This document shows positions 1 through 11,799 of a DNA stretch of 64,000 bases, one piece after another. This stretch comes from Paraescarpia echinospica. Its lineage: Eukaryota > Annelida > Polychaeta > Sabellida > Siboglinidae. The notes beneath the pieces are model-generated. The model made no database searches. It was given only the letters and a program-made list of their open reading frames with translations, and was not told where the DNA came from. The DNA lies in NCBI GenBank assembly GCA_020002185.1, contig CM034541.1, positions 52,908,553-52,972,552 of the forward strand, read 5' to 3'. A program made the translations under genes and the position numbers. Every line of letters starts with the position of its first letter. Positions within the stretch are counted from its first letter, which is position 1.

Positions 1-205
1 CACCCGCACGTGCCTTCTCTAGATGCCGTCTCAGGGTTTTTCGCGGTACATTGTGCGCTTGGCTAGCTGATTTTTGTGATCGTTGATATATTAGTACGTC
101 ACGTACGGCCGACTGCATATCTGATAATGTCCATTTCACGCGTTCAACCTTCTTCTTCACATTAGGCATCTGATAAAAAAAAGTGTGAGAGTTTATTATT
201 GCAAG

Positions 206-354
206 TTTTAAAGGGATTCATATATATAGCAGCAGAAACAAATTGCTTCTGGGCAGTTTAGAAATATAGCCTATAATAAAACAGATAGCAATACCTCAAA
301 AACTGGAAAACTTTGTTAAAAAAAGTTTGTTTCTGCTATATGAACCCCTTTAAA
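206..354. repeat. MITE-like imperfect inverted repeat
   Basis: The left arm at 206-243 (TTTAAAGGGATTCATATATA then GCAGCAGAAACAAA) is the imperfect reverse complement of 325-354 (GTTTGTTTCTGCTATATGAA then CCCCTTTAAA). The arms enclose about 80 bp without coding potential. Size and layout fit a miniature inverted-repeat element or a remnant of one. No clear target duplication was found. Confidence 0.45.
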
Positions 355-489
355 TATAGCATATACTACGAATTACCATTGGATAACAATTACTATTGTT
401 TTGAATATAATTGTAGCCTCAAATGATTGTAACGCAGACTGGCAGTAAAGAAAGCCAATAACGTGTATGCTAATGTGAGCACCCTATCG

Positions 490-540
490 ACTAATATGAG
501 CACCTTGCTCATAATACCTCCAGAAAGCCTGCTCATATTA
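490..540. repeat. Perfect 12-bp inverted repeat
   Basis: CTAATATGAGCA at 490-501 is exactly complementary to TGCTCATATTAG at 529-540, with a 27-bp spacer. Related pieces (TAATGTGAGCA upstream, TGCTCATATTA near 870) occur nearby, suggesting a small dispersed palindromic repeat. Confidence 0.4.
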
Positions 541-1185
541 GCCACAGCGCTATGCACGCCGCCAGGTGATAATTTGGCGAACTATAATCCGCGAGAGGCT
601 GCATTATCGCTGATTACAATACGCAACAAGCTTCAGGTTTAATTTACACATCACTTGCGCATCGTAATGATACACATTTTGAATGAGAATAAATTCGCCG
701 TACTGGTGGATATGGTAAGAAAAGTGCACAGGTTCTTTACACGACCTCACCTCGGAAAATATTCGGCAGCGCAAACGACAGAAATGGTGCTGGCGGTCTG
801 CAGACGACGTGCTTCCAGAAAAACACGGGTGGCGGCACCTGGCATGTTTGGTTTAAGCTGCATGGGGGGTGCTCATATTACCCGCTATGCTCACGATACC
901 CGACTTTACACCCTATATTTCACTTTCAAATATAGACTATAGAGTCAAACCAATCAATGGAATTGATATTACCTAATAATGCAGCGTCACACTACGTTTA
1001 TACCAATGTTTCTCGAACACCTTACGTATGACTATACTTTGTTTAAGAGCAACTTTAATAAACGTTTAAAATATACCAGCCAATGTATATGAAGTATTCT
1101 CCTTTGTATGGTGTATGTGTGACAACGTTTGCAGCAGTAATTCATATGTCGAGTCTACGTGCAGAAATGACCGCACACAATCTCC

Positions 1186-1240
1186 TTCGCCCGCGCACGC
1201 ACGCACGCACGCACGCTCCCACGCACGCAAGCACGCATGT
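1186..1240. repeat. GCAC-type microsatellite
   Basis: Tetranucleotide run of imperfect GCAC units, grading into GTAC units. Short frames over it on both strands encode only low-complexity peptide and are not genes. Confidence 0.8.
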
Positions 1241-1878
1241 ACGTACGTATATGTAGCTAAACAGGTACGTCAGACACACAGGCCTATACACTCGGAGTCG
1301 AGTTGAAAAGATATAATAGCTACTGAAGCCACAGCCGTGTAGCGATGTTCTCATGCGCAGCTGAGCGTTAAAATGTCGCCATTCCTACACCAAACGAACG
1401 TTGTAGCGTCAACAAAAAGAGGTGCACTAAAACTGCAACAAGATGAAGAAAAAACTCCGAATAGTATTTTCCATCGTTAATTTAGATTACTGACCATCCT
1501 TTGTTAACACAGATTATTGAACATACTTCGTCAATTAATTTTGTCCATCGTGAAGAAGGTCAGGTGATATTTAAATTAGTCAGTCTAATAAAAAAGAGCA
1601 TACTTTTACATTTGTCATATTTCTCGAAGAACCACTTCGGACCTTTTTGCCGAATTTTTACCGGACCCGGACAAAAATAATTCAATAGTTGGATTATATA
1701 TATATTACAAAAGCTAAATTAATTAGCATATCTGTGAACGTACCAGTATGTCGTAATGACTTGTTAGAGTCTGCACGAAATGAACGATAACGTCGATTTG
1801 AGGAGGCACATTTTAAATGTCCTCCACTTGGAGACTGTTTTTTCTCCAGGTTGTTAGCAAAGAACCTCATATGTCATG

Positions 1879-1905
1879 AAGACAGTATGAACGTCATACT
1901 GTCTT
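1879..1905. other. Perfect 12-bp stem, 3-nt loop hairpin
   Basis: AAGACAGTATGA, loop ACG, TCATACTGTCTT. It lies about 65 bp beyond the end of the ASB-like reading frame, on its 3' side. A role in RNA 3'-end formation is possible but nothing else supports it. Confidence 0.35.
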
Positions 1906-1969
1906 CGCACTACTCAAAGATAATTGAAGCAAAGACCACAGGCAGTGTTTATGCTTCCAGGCAGGCGAT

Positions 1970-3270
1970 TCAGTCTAACATAAGATCCAGATAGTGTTTA
2001 ACAAAGACCGGTAACGGGAGCTGTTGTATCCCGGCAGGCAGTGCCAGTATTTCCTTCAGCGTCCGCCTGATTGCACGGCGACACACATGCATGAGTTCAG
2101 CGGGCGAGTTGAGGCGGTATAGCGGTAACAGTGGTTGGTATAGTGGGGATATAAGCCGAACGCGACTAGGTGGCAGCGGTCGGAAGGCGACGCGACGGAA
2201 GTGACGCGGTTCCCGACGGTGATGGCTAGCCGCCTGATGGAGCAACAGAAGTAGCGTAGGCACAGCTTTAGTTCGATATCCTTACGGTGTTGCTTCGTGA
2301 GGTCGCACGCCCGCCGATAGATGTTAGAGTTGTGCGTGCGCCAGAAGACAGCCGCGTTCAGCTTCGTCACGATTACGTAGAGTGGATGCTACAAGAAGAA
2401 ACAGGAAACATGCAATGCCCTATTCAAAATCGATAATTCCGCAAAGAATAAGTAATAAATATTGCATATGTGTTGTGTTTCACTGATAGAAGAAGTTTGA
2501 AAGCTGTCATGAATCGTTGGTATGCAATGACAGAATGCTAGAGCTGTTTCATAACTTGATATATTCACACGATGCACACGTTAATATCATCGTTGGTGTG
2601 TAACTCAAAATAACCCGGTAATTTCCGGACCTCACCTGGAAGTAGAGGCTAATGATTTGATGAGCATGCCCAGCTCGCATCGGGTCCGCGCCGTAGCGAA
2701 GAAGAAGCAACACGGCGGGGGCGTTGATTGAGTGACAAGCGAGGAGTAGTGGGGTACTAACCCTGCTCGAGAATATCGGCAACTCGACAAATGGCACCTT
2801 GGAGTAGTAACTTGTGTATGACGGTTGCTGGCAGTCGGTGACGGGATACTATGATCGGGTCGATGTCAAACGAGAATGTGAGCGGGTCGAGGAAGATATC
2901 GAAGCGATCGAGGCCTCCGTTGTATAGGAACATCGACATTAGTATGTCCGCCAGCAGTTCCGGCTCGTCGTCAATGTTGTACTTCTGGCATATGTGCGCC
3001 GCTAGGACGATCACCGGATGTGTGGTGCACACGTGATCATCACTAGTTGCCGTTGTGGACGCTAGCTGTGACGTCGATTGAAACGGACGGCATCGCCAAT
3101 CACTATCGTTACAACTTTCTTGTAGTTGCCGCTTGCTTTTATGTAGCGATAAAGCGAGTTCTTGATCACTCGAACGCTCCGACGGGAGCATTCCGGCCCC
3201 TTGAGACTGAGTAAAACTCACGCAGTTTTCTTCCGAAACTTGACGAATTAACAGTTCTCGCACTAAAGTG
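1970..3270 (-). pseudogene. ASB-like ankyrin repeat and SOCS-box gene remnant (ASB17-like layout)
   Basis: ASB proteins are substrate receptors of Cullin-5 E3 ubiquitin ligases: ankyrin repeats bind the target and the C-terminal SOCS box recruits elongin B/C and Cul5. Read on the minus strand, a long exon (about 3270-2636) ends in an ankyrin repeat with the motif TPLLLACHS, then LLLRYGADP. A good donor (CAG|GTGAGG, exon end 2636) and a pyrimidine-rich acceptor (TTGTAG, exon start 2388) define an intron of about 250 bp, joined in phase 0. The last exon (2388-1970) ends in a SOCS box (ELMHVCRRAIRRTL, then LPLPVFVKHYL). Two frameshifts break it, one near 2760 inside the ankyrin repeat and one around 2200-2260 before the SOCS box. 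The 5' side runs straight into a LINE fragment at 3268, so the N-terminus is missing or upstream. I lean to ASB17 from the single weak ankyrin repeat and the C-terminal layout; another ASB is possible. Sequencing error could explain the frameshifts. Confidence 0.6.
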
Positions 3271-3465
3271 GCGGTGATCGGCATCACCGAGTCTTGGTTA
3301 GATTCGTCGGTTACAGACTCGGTAATGGAAATTACTGACTATGCTGTTCCCCGGCGCGACGGGAATCGCGAGGGCGGTGGTGTCTGCATTTACGTTAGAA
3401 GTGTCATTGCTTTCATCCCGAGAGACGATGTATGTATTAATCTAGAAACTGAGTGGATTAAATAA
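3268..3465 (+). mobile_element. Non-LTR retrotransposon endonuclease fragment
   Basis: The translated fragment carries the apurinic-type endonuclease signatures GITESWLDSS (catalytic Glu region) and GGGVCIYVR, typical of CR1/L2/Jockey-type LINE ORF2. It is cut at both ends: on the left it abuts the ASB-like exon and on the right an oppositely oriented LINE tail. It is a dead fragment. Confidence 0.7.
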
Positions 3466-3600
3466 TAATAATAATACATTTAATTTGTTATAGCCCAATA
3501 TTCCAAAATTGTTCGTGGCGCTTTACAATACACCATACGTCATGATCATTAAACTAAAATACTAATAAATAAATAAAGTAAAAGGCCTCAAAATAATTGG
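3466..3600 (-). mobile_element. LINE/SINE 3' tail, minus strand
   Basis: Read on the minus strand this ends in 'GTAAAGCGCCACGAAC', a GGGC-box-like hairpin and an ATT-rich tail (plus-strand run of AAT at 3466-3475). That is the typical 3' end of L2/CR1-type elements. Similar minus-strand tails recur at 9493-9590 and 23640-23700. Confidence 0.5.
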
Positions 3601-3645
3601 AATACGGTACTCCAAGCAGGATTGATCGAGTATATTAATTAATTA

Positions 3646-4475
3646 ATGACAGAGGCGATACTGTTTGGTGCACCAAACAACCCTGTTGCACAGCCACCGC
3701 CTCTTCCCATCGATAGCAACGTCAGCACTTCCACCAGCAAACGTGACCTAGGAGTACATCTCGACTCAACCATATCGATGGCCGTACTTTTCGGACTACT
3801 TGGTATAACGTGGATACGATCACATCTCCCACTTATCACTTGTACACGCGCTAGTCACGTCGCGACTCGACTTCGGAAACGCGGTCCTGTACGGCATTAC
3901 CAGAACCCTGTTTCACCGACTAGAGATGGTCCAGCGATCAGTTGCGCGTGTCGTCCTCTGCTTACGTCGGCGTGACCAACACAGCTTGACGGCGGCACTA
4001 CACGAGCTGCATTGGCTACCTGGTGCATAGCGAATTCAGTTTGTTGACCTTGATGTACGCTTGGCTGACCAGTGTCTCATGGTTGTTCCTAGAGTTAACC
4101 TGGCACGGTACGGCCGACGCGCATTTCCATGTACAGGTCCCACCCTCTGGAATTTTCTTCCACTAGAGCTAAGAAGCCAACGTGATTCTGGATTTTTTAG
4201 GAGAGATCTGAAAACCTTTCTCTTTAATCAGGCTATTTCATAATTTATTTTCTTTTTAAATACATACATATACATTTTATTGTTATATATGATCTACATA
4301 ATAATCGAAATACGTAGTTGTTATTGTGTTAGCATATGTAACACATGTATTGTAATATTATAACGACTTACGTAAGATATATTTACATCATGTTTTAGTT
4401 TGCAAACATTCATGAATCTGTTTTGCAGAGATATGTGGTGTCTAAATAAATTTGATTTGATTTCATTTGATTGCG
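3646..4475 (+). mobile_element. L2/CR1-type LINE, 3' fragment with tail
   Basis: Three short frames together cover the region downstream of the RT palm and the ORF2 C-terminus: DLGVHLDSTIS, then RRAFPCTGPTLWNFLPLELR and FRRDLKTFLF, which is the usual L2-type C-terminal motif. The 3' UTR ends at about 4440-4475 in repeated TTTGA units preceded by AATAAA. Frameshifts and loss of the RT domain show a 5'-truncated, dead copy. Confidence 0.7.
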
Positions 4476-4519
4476 TTTCCCTTGACGCATATTTAAAAAT
4501 TATTTTTGTCAACCGGCGA

Positions 4520-5590
4520 CATTCCAGACGATATTAAATCAGCAAGGGTGATGCCAATTTACAAAAAAAAAGAATAGTAAACTGGAAGCGGATAAGAACA
4601 GGCCGGTCTCGATTCTCAATGCAATTTCGAAATTATTTGTGAGAATTGTCTATCAACAGCTGGACGAGTACATCCGATCACATTAGCTCCTATATGAGCA
4701 TTAATCTGGTTTTAGATCCTCCTATTCTGCCGACACATGTTTGGTACATCTCACATACGTCCTCAAACAGGAACAGGATAAAGGCAACTACATAAGTATG
4801 GTGCTTCTTGACCTGCAAAAGGCTTGTGACACGGTAACCATAAGATCCTGCAGCTATAGGACTTCATAAATCTGCGATAGCTTGGTCTCGGTCATATTTA
4901 TAAGAACGTCAGCAATCAGTGGACATTGGTTGTACTTTATCTACGCCGGCGACTGTAACGTGAGATGTCAACAAGGGTCAATTGTTGGACTCTTACTCTT
5001 TTTGATATATATAAATGATATTTCCTCGGTTGTTCGATACAAACTACTTTTATAGTTAGAGTTAGATCAATCACTAACTGGAGGAGTGGCTGAGAAGATA
5101 ATTTATTAATTGTAATAACAATTAAAGTTCTTGTAAAGGCAAACAAGAAATGTCAACATGAAAACAAAAAAATCGTTTCACCCCTGCCTTAATACAATGT
5201 CATTTTGACTATGCCTGTTCATCATGGTTCTCCGGTTTAACGAAGACATATAAATCTAGGCTACGGTACACCCAGAACAAGAAAATCCGGTTCCTTCTTA
5301 ATGCACAAGCCAGAACCCACATTGGATCAACGGGGTTTAGACAGGTCAATATGTCACCAGTGCATCTACGGGTTAAACAACTAAAATTGAACCTTGTCTA
5401 TAATATATTCAATGACAAAGCACCACATTATTTGTGCGATTCTTTCAACGTAACTTGTAAACAGCACAGTATAAATATAATATCTAGTAGATTGCATAAA
5501 TCAAGCAATCAATCCCTGCGTTAGATCACTTCCGTGAACCAATGGCCTCCGATCTACTAACAAACGTTTTAAGAAAGAAACCAATAGTTA
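4520..5590 (+). mobile_element. Heavily decayed LINE ORF2 remnant
   Basis: Conceptual translation across several frames shows RT-like pieces: an 'IPDDIKSARVMPIYKK' thumb/finger motif near 4520, a block-5-like GSIVG.L.FLIYINDIS near 4975-5030, and a C-terminal DYACSSWFSGLTKTYKSRL, QNKKIRFLLNAQ region near 5210-5330. Many stops and frameshifts separate them. A CR1/Jockey-superfamily relative different from LINE h is likely, but the clade is not resolved. Confidence 0.6.
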
Positions 5591-5639
5591 GTTAGAGTTA
5601 TTTAATTATTCAGTGATCAAACTGAGTGGTCAACATTCG

Positions 5640-6470
5640 GTAGGGAGCGCCACGGTTTGTTGTCACGCTGGTCGATGTCACGCTACGACATGGAACAATA
5701 GAAAAATGGCTGATTGACAGAAGACAACGTGTTGTAGTTGATGGGGAGACTTCAAACTGGAAATCAGTTTTGAGTGGGGTACCACAGGGATCAGTACTAG
5801 GACCTATATTATTCTTAATATATATCAACGATTTGGATGATGAAATAACAAGCAAAGTGTTGAAATTTGCGGATGATAATTTTTTTTTTAGAAGGATTAA
5901 ACGTGATGAAGATAGACAGCATTTACAAGATGATCTTGACAGATTGATAAACTGGTCTGAAAAATGATATGAAGGTTTCAGAGCAGTGCGGAATTGCAGT
6001 TTCAAAGGGAAATCAAATGCTTGGATTAAAAAGGCGAAACATAACGTATAAGGAAACAAATACGCTTAACAAATGTGATTTAACAACACTAGAAACCAGG
6101 AGTTTGAGAGGAGATCAGATAGAAGTGTTTAAAATATTGAATGGTTATGAAAATATGCATAGAAATATTTTGTTCTCAGTTAAGAAAGATAGAAGGACCA
6201 GAGGACATGAAGTTACATTAGTAAAGGAGCAGTGTAGATTATATATAAGAAAGTTCTCATTCTCACAAAGGACTGCACATGATTGGAACAGATTATCTCC
6301 TGATTGTGTTAGTGCTAGTAGTGTGAATATGTTTAAAAATAAAATCGACACATACCTTAAAAAGGCGACATTCACGTACATAAAAAGTATTGGACTCTCG
6401 ATAAGCCAAAAGGCTTCCTTGTCCACCTGCCATCTAGAGTTAATTTTCTGGATGGCAATCTTATTAAATC
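5640..6470 (+). mobile_element. CR1-type LINE fragment, same family as the 12.5-16 kb copy
   Basis: Translation gives RT motif B (GVPQGSVLGPILFLIYINDL) and an FADD-type motif C at 5770-5967. The next frame (from 5969) begins MKVSEQCGIAVSKGNQ and ends in the ORF2 C-terminus (RTAHDWNRLSPDCVSA). The 3' UTR at 6390-6470 is nearly the reverse complement of 12478-12560, so both copies belong to one family. There is a stop after the RT part and internal sequence is missing between thumb and C-terminus. Confidence 0.8.
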
Positions 6471-6483
6471 TTGATACTGTCGA

Positions 6484-6935
6484 CGGGGTTTCTCCGCGAC
6501 GGCACCGCGCCTATGGAACGGTCTGCCGTTGTATATATGTGACGCTGACTCTATGGAACTTTTCAAATCTCAGCTAAAGACACATCTTTTCAAGAATACT
6601 TTTCAAGATTATTTACAAGATATTTTCATTCTAACGTCACTGCATGGTTTATTTTATACTGCATGTTAAGTGTTTATTTAATTTAATTACGTGGTTGATT
6701 TTAAAACGGCAAACAGTGTAATTTTTAGATAGTAAAATTTACTCAATATAAAGCTGATACTTTATGTTGTATATTTTATATATTTAGAAATGTATATTTA
6801 AATTTCTCATTAGGTTCTTATTTTATTATACTTTTTATATGTAAAATAATTATTATATTGTACCGAACAGTTTTGTTTTATATCCGGAGATATGGCGCTA
6901 CAGAAATATAATATATTATTATTAATATTATTATA
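6484..6935 (+). mobile_element. L2-type LINE 3' end
   Basis: A C-terminal ORF2 remnant (MELFKSQLKTHLF, in shifted frames) is followed by an AT-rich 3' UTR, a 'TATGGCGCTACAGAAATATA' motif and a terminal ATTATT tail. It directly follows the CR1 fragment, so one inserted next to or into the other. Confidence 0.6.
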
Positions 6936-7856
6936 TCGGTGACGGTGACGTAAACATCCATAATATTTCAATTTACCGAAATTGTAAGCAACTATTCAAA
7001 CTAATCACCACAGGACCGTTATCGAACAGCCCATGGCGTGTATACGATTAATGCGCTGCGTTTTGTCGTACAATGATGATTATGAACACGAAGCAAGAGA
7101 AACTGAGTACCTCCGTTTAGCTCGTGACGTGGTATCGTCTCACGAGTATTGTATTTCACTAATACAACTTATTTGACGCTTTGTTTGCAGCCGTTGGTGA
7201 AAGAAGTGGCTGCATACAGCAGAAACCCAGTAGAACAGTACACGTGAAAAAAGGTATCGGTGTAGCAAATTCTATACAGCACCCCGGAAAACACTGCGGA
7301 AGTGTTTTTACAGTAATTTGAAAACACTACCCTGGGTCCGTGTACGTACCGTCTTTTCCTTTTTCGTTCGCAAACTTTAGAAAGAAAAACGAGAAAGCAA
7401 ACAATGTCAGCTTTCCGTTTTCCAATTTGATTTAATTAAACCGAAAAACAAAACAAAAATATTACAAAGCGTTTTTCGTGTTTCTTGCACCAGAAAGAAA
7501 AACGATTGCATCGCCTTGCACTCGTTTGTTTTGTTTCTCTTTCTCTAGCAACTTGATATTTCGGCCGTGTTACCATTTCAGTTAGCTTGGTTGCGTCGAT
7601 GGGAAAACTTAGTCGCGGGAAGTGGCATTGCCGCCGAAATTATATCGTTACCGATGCGAGCTGGAAGATCGACATTGTGTAATTTCGGAGCCGTTTTTTG
7701 AAAGCGTTCCATAATTAGAGTCTGACTATACTGGTAATGCTACAACAATAATTATAATACAGTTTCCTACGTGCTTAATATGTGTTCGAAAACACCTGCT
7801 GACGTGTAATGCGAAATCAATAATGCGTCCTTATAGCTAGATGCTGATCATCGCAT
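6936..7856. other. No recognisable gene
   Basis: No frame of useful length and no repeat I can name. There are purine-rich AAGAAAAACG-like stretches around 7380-7520. This segment separates the LINE cluster from the first repeated block. Confidence 0.4.
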
Positions 7857-9492
7857 AGGGACTCCACAACACGATCATTTCCCTAATTTTTGATTGCTTT
7901 ACTACTATGACACCACTATGTGAGTATGTCACTTCCCCACATGAAAGCCACCAGCTATCACACCTCCGAAATTACCGACGCCTGCGCACAATTCTGCGAA
8001 TACATGCCTTCTAGGAGTGGGTGAGACACCTCACAATATCGAGTTCGCTCCTTCTCTCGCTGTACAATCCCGCCTGAGGGAGATCGTCAGCTCAATCGCA
8101 CGAACATTCTCCAAGGCACCGTGTCCGCCTCGAAAACCGAATTCACTCTAAGAAAATTCTACATGCCATTGCGTCTAGTGAAGACACTTATGAAACGCTC
8201 ACTGTCGCTGCTGCCACTAAATCATCAGCCATAATTCGTGGCCACCGCCACACGAATGTTTTCACTGACTCATCACCATTGCACGCAACAATATACGACA
8301 CAACAAAACTGTCAACGTGGACAGACTTAACTTCTCCGGAGTTGCCACTACGAACAAGAGTGCTAAACTAAAAAAGTACGTGCACTCAACATTTGCGGAA
8401 TGTTCACTACGAACAACAACGATAAACTACAAACGTAAATATACTAAACTGATCTGGGGGTCATTTCCACAAGCAAGAGGGTTCCAAGTAGAGGCTTTGA
8501 TAAGTGTCGCTGTGTATCCTGCCGTGCAGTTATTCGGTCTGACTTGAGGGAATATTTTCCACCGATGCCACATTTCAATGTGATTAGAATTAGTCTCTTA
8601 TGTCACCGACTCACACAATTTATATTTAAAACACCATTCAGAAATTAAAAGCGCTTGCATTGACATTTAGTTCGACATCGTGCGTGCCAAGCGGTTGTCG
8701 ATACCACTGTTTTCCCAATTCGAGACAGTTATGGGAATATGGATGCCTAGGTTCCATAGATCCAAAAAATAATGCATAAACATCGTTCTGAATATAATCA
8801 CTTTCGGGAAATTAAATGGAAAATTCACACTGCAGTTACGTAGAGTTTCATAGATGGAATACCACGAGCTTCCTTCGTGGTTCAGCATAAACACTTAATT
8901 CACGCTTTTAATTTACCTGAATTTTATGTGAATCCACCGATTTTTAAGAGTCGTTTATGGTATATGCACTATTCATGAATGTTTTATAAAATACAATTGC
9001 AAAAACACATGCACGGATGATTGAAGTACACTCTGTAGTAGACTCTGAGTGCTGAACATTCTTCAGGATGATTAATATTTCTATGCAAGTTAGTTCTTTC
9101 GGACATAACCAATACGTGATGATTTTTACATAGTACTGAAGAAGTTGTGTGCTACACGGACGGACGCCTTTACAAGGTAAACATTCACGTATGGGACATG
9201 TCTAAAAGAACTAATATGCATAAGTAGATTCTGGTTTATAATAGCTACGATTTTAAAATGACTGAACAGTGTTGCTGAACACTTTCTTCGTGCTTACTTT
9301 CAATAAATTGGGGTATCATGAAATGTTTTTTTCTCTAAAAACAATTAAGATACATCAATTTACATATATGCGGTACCAAAATGAACCATATATATGTTTA
9401 CTACAGACGAATATTTAATACAAAAATATCAGCTCTCCCGGGAGGTTCTTCAGAAAACGTGTGGAGAAACATGAAGCCGTCGCTTCGAAATG

Positions 9493-9590
9493 GCTCCTAC
9501 TACCATTAATAATAATATAATAATACAATTTATTTGCATAGCGCCCAAATCAATCAGATTGCTCTCGGGCGTTTTACATACATGTACACA
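9493..9590 (-). mobile_element. LINE/SINE 3' tail inside repeat b
   Basis: The minus strand reads '...AAACGCCCGAGAGCAATC..GGGCGCTATGCAAATAAATTG' followed by ATT repeats. This is the hairpin-plus-ATT tail of L2/CR1-type retroposons. The unit 3 counterpart is at 23640-23700 but lacks part of the hairpin. Confidence 0.5.
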
Positions 9591-10213
9591 TAAGTATTTA
9601 AAATTGTATTATAGATACAAACAAAAAATCATCCTAAGATGTATATTATCATTTGCCATTTATCTTGTATGTTCTGTTTAGGAACATAATTCAGGAACTC
9701 AATAACAGTTATCGTGTACATATTATGTCAACACCATTGTTGTAACGTTCTCATACAGCGCAGTATCCAGTCGTTAAGACTGCATTCAGAAGAATAATTC
9801 AGCCACGGTGCAATGAATGCGCGAAAACTATGCGTACACTGGAAAGCTATGTGAACTGGAGCAACGTAGATTGAACGAACTTGCCTAAGGTTCGACACGG
9901 CAGCACTTTCTCAGGTTTGACAATGGAGTGAGTCCAACAAGAACAATGCTAAAGTCATATATCAGCATGTTGAATGATACTAAGCTATGTCACACTCAAT
10001 TAGAAATGGTTGTAAATTCGCATTTTTATGTACTTTTAAATCTCAACGATTTAAAAGTATTGTTGAAACGTGTTCTCTTTTATTATAATACAATGCCATT
10101 TTTGAATAGCGTTTGATGAATCTTAATCGGATTGACATTTTTGTTTTTGTCGTAATTACATTAGTATTGAATATTGCACAGTGAATTGTTATGATAGTTG
10201 CATCGCGAGCATT

Positions 10214-11799
10214 GCATATATGTCAATCACCCGTCATTCGTATAGAGATACCGTCATTTCGATATCGCTGAAAACCTCCGTCACGGAGATACAAATCTCC
10301 GTCATATGAAGGTCACCGCAGAAAAAAATACGTATTTATTATTTTTAAAATTTTAAAAATTACAAACGGAACGAAATTTTCGTTCCGTTTCAACATTTTG
10401 TTTCTCTAACGAACACATAATCTGCACCCTGATCTCGTGGCAAAGTGTGCGCTCATTCGCGATCTGATTTACCCACGACGAAGAAGCGTAACAACATGTC
10501 ACCCGAGCGGAATGCATCACCACCAAAGAAATAGAGATACATAACACAGTTCCCGGACAATTGTGTTAATGAATGGCTAAGCAAGATAGCGAGGAGCCAC
10601 AAAGACAGCGCTTATGCCCTGTGTCGGCTTTGCCGGGGCAATTTCGGTATTGGTTCAGGTACGATTTTCCTGCCATTTTGCACTTTTTTCGTTCTTATCT
10701 ACGTTTTAAAACTAGTGACGGATGCTACTATGATTTTTGTTACGTAACTGATGTTATTTGACGCTACAGACCCATAGGGTGCTCTGCACATCAGCGATGG
10801 TGTGCGCGCTCGCTTCTTCCAGTGAGTCACTTTATTGTTTATATATTTGTATCAATTTCAGCGAAAACATTGAAGAATTGCCGGTTTTTATTTGTTTGCT
10901 ACAGGACAATCATCAACATTGTGTGCAGCAGCAACGTTTATCTATTTTATTATCTTGTTTGTTAATTGTCACTCAGGAGCGTTCGTCTTTTCTACGCTGC
11001 CCTGGTGACCAATGTGGTAGGTAAACTGTCCTACAGCAATCAGCTGCTGATTGAGTTAGAGGTCCTCTGGCCAGATCTGAGGGAGAAATTCACCCCAAAC
11101 ACAGGTACATACAGATATGCATCGTTAATTTTGACAACCTATAATAAAAGTTTTGATATAAAGTAGGCAAGTTAACAAACTAACACTAATAAACTAAGCA
11201 CATTGCATAATAATGCACGAATAGTTCTGCTTTATTTGTATTGAGTGCTTTGCTTTGGTGTGTTTCATTGCTCGATCTGGCCAAGCGTTTGCCAGAACAC
11301 CTGCTCCCGTAGGATTGCTCAGATACCCGATGAATGGATGCGTTCTGGGCCGTCATGGCGCTATGCACCCCTATAGGGGGAGATCACCCCTTCGTCACCC
11401 TCGCAGCCGTCATAGAGGTTTATCTGCTCATGTCACACAGCAACGCCGACTCAAAGTGGTCCTTCTCCATCGTCAACAAGATTGACACGGAGCAACGCTC
11501 GGATTTGGCCGGGGACACCATCGCTGCCCTTCTGTCAGTGAAGTTGAACTCTACGGCAGACACTCCTATGAGCCACCTGCGACTGTGCTACATATGTCTA
11601 AGAAAGCCACAACGAACTACAACCTGCTTCACAGGAACACACGTTAATTTCCCAATCACTGTTGACACACATTTTCTCTATATAAATGTACATACGTTTA
11701 TATATGCCTCTTCTTTGTTAAGCTGTGTGACAGAATGGGTTACTTGAGCGGGAAAAAAACGTCTCAGTCATTTGGATCCTCACAGATTGACATGTATGC
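10214..11799 (+). mobile_element. hAT-like DNA transposon remnant, copy A
   Basis: The frame at 11334-11747 contains a hAT C-terminal dimerisation motif: MSHSNADSKWSFSIVNK, then a TEQRSDLAGDTIAALLS segment. An upstream degraded BED-type zinc-finger segment near 10570-10660 (Cys pair CRLC type in copy B) fits a hAT transposase N-terminus. The element seems bounded by imperfect inverted ends GCATATATGTCAA (10214) and TTGACATGTATGC (ending 11799). Coding pieces are separated by AG/GT-flanked gaps. The copy is frameshifted, with a stop close to the N-terminal methionine. The target duplication is unclear and the superfamily call rests on the dimerisation motif. Confidence 0.6.

Larger units (their letters stand above)
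1..1960. other. AT-rich stretch without a recognisable gene
   Basis: No reading frame in this stretch resembles a known protein. It holds two short inverted-repeat structures, a GCAC-type microsatellite and a perfect hairpin, each listed separately. The longest frame (655-942, plus) has no family features I can recognise and is not called. Confidence 0.5.

Noticed and set aside
655..942. 95-codon plus-strand frame
   Set aside because: No family features, no splice or promoter support, ordinary composition; likely chance.
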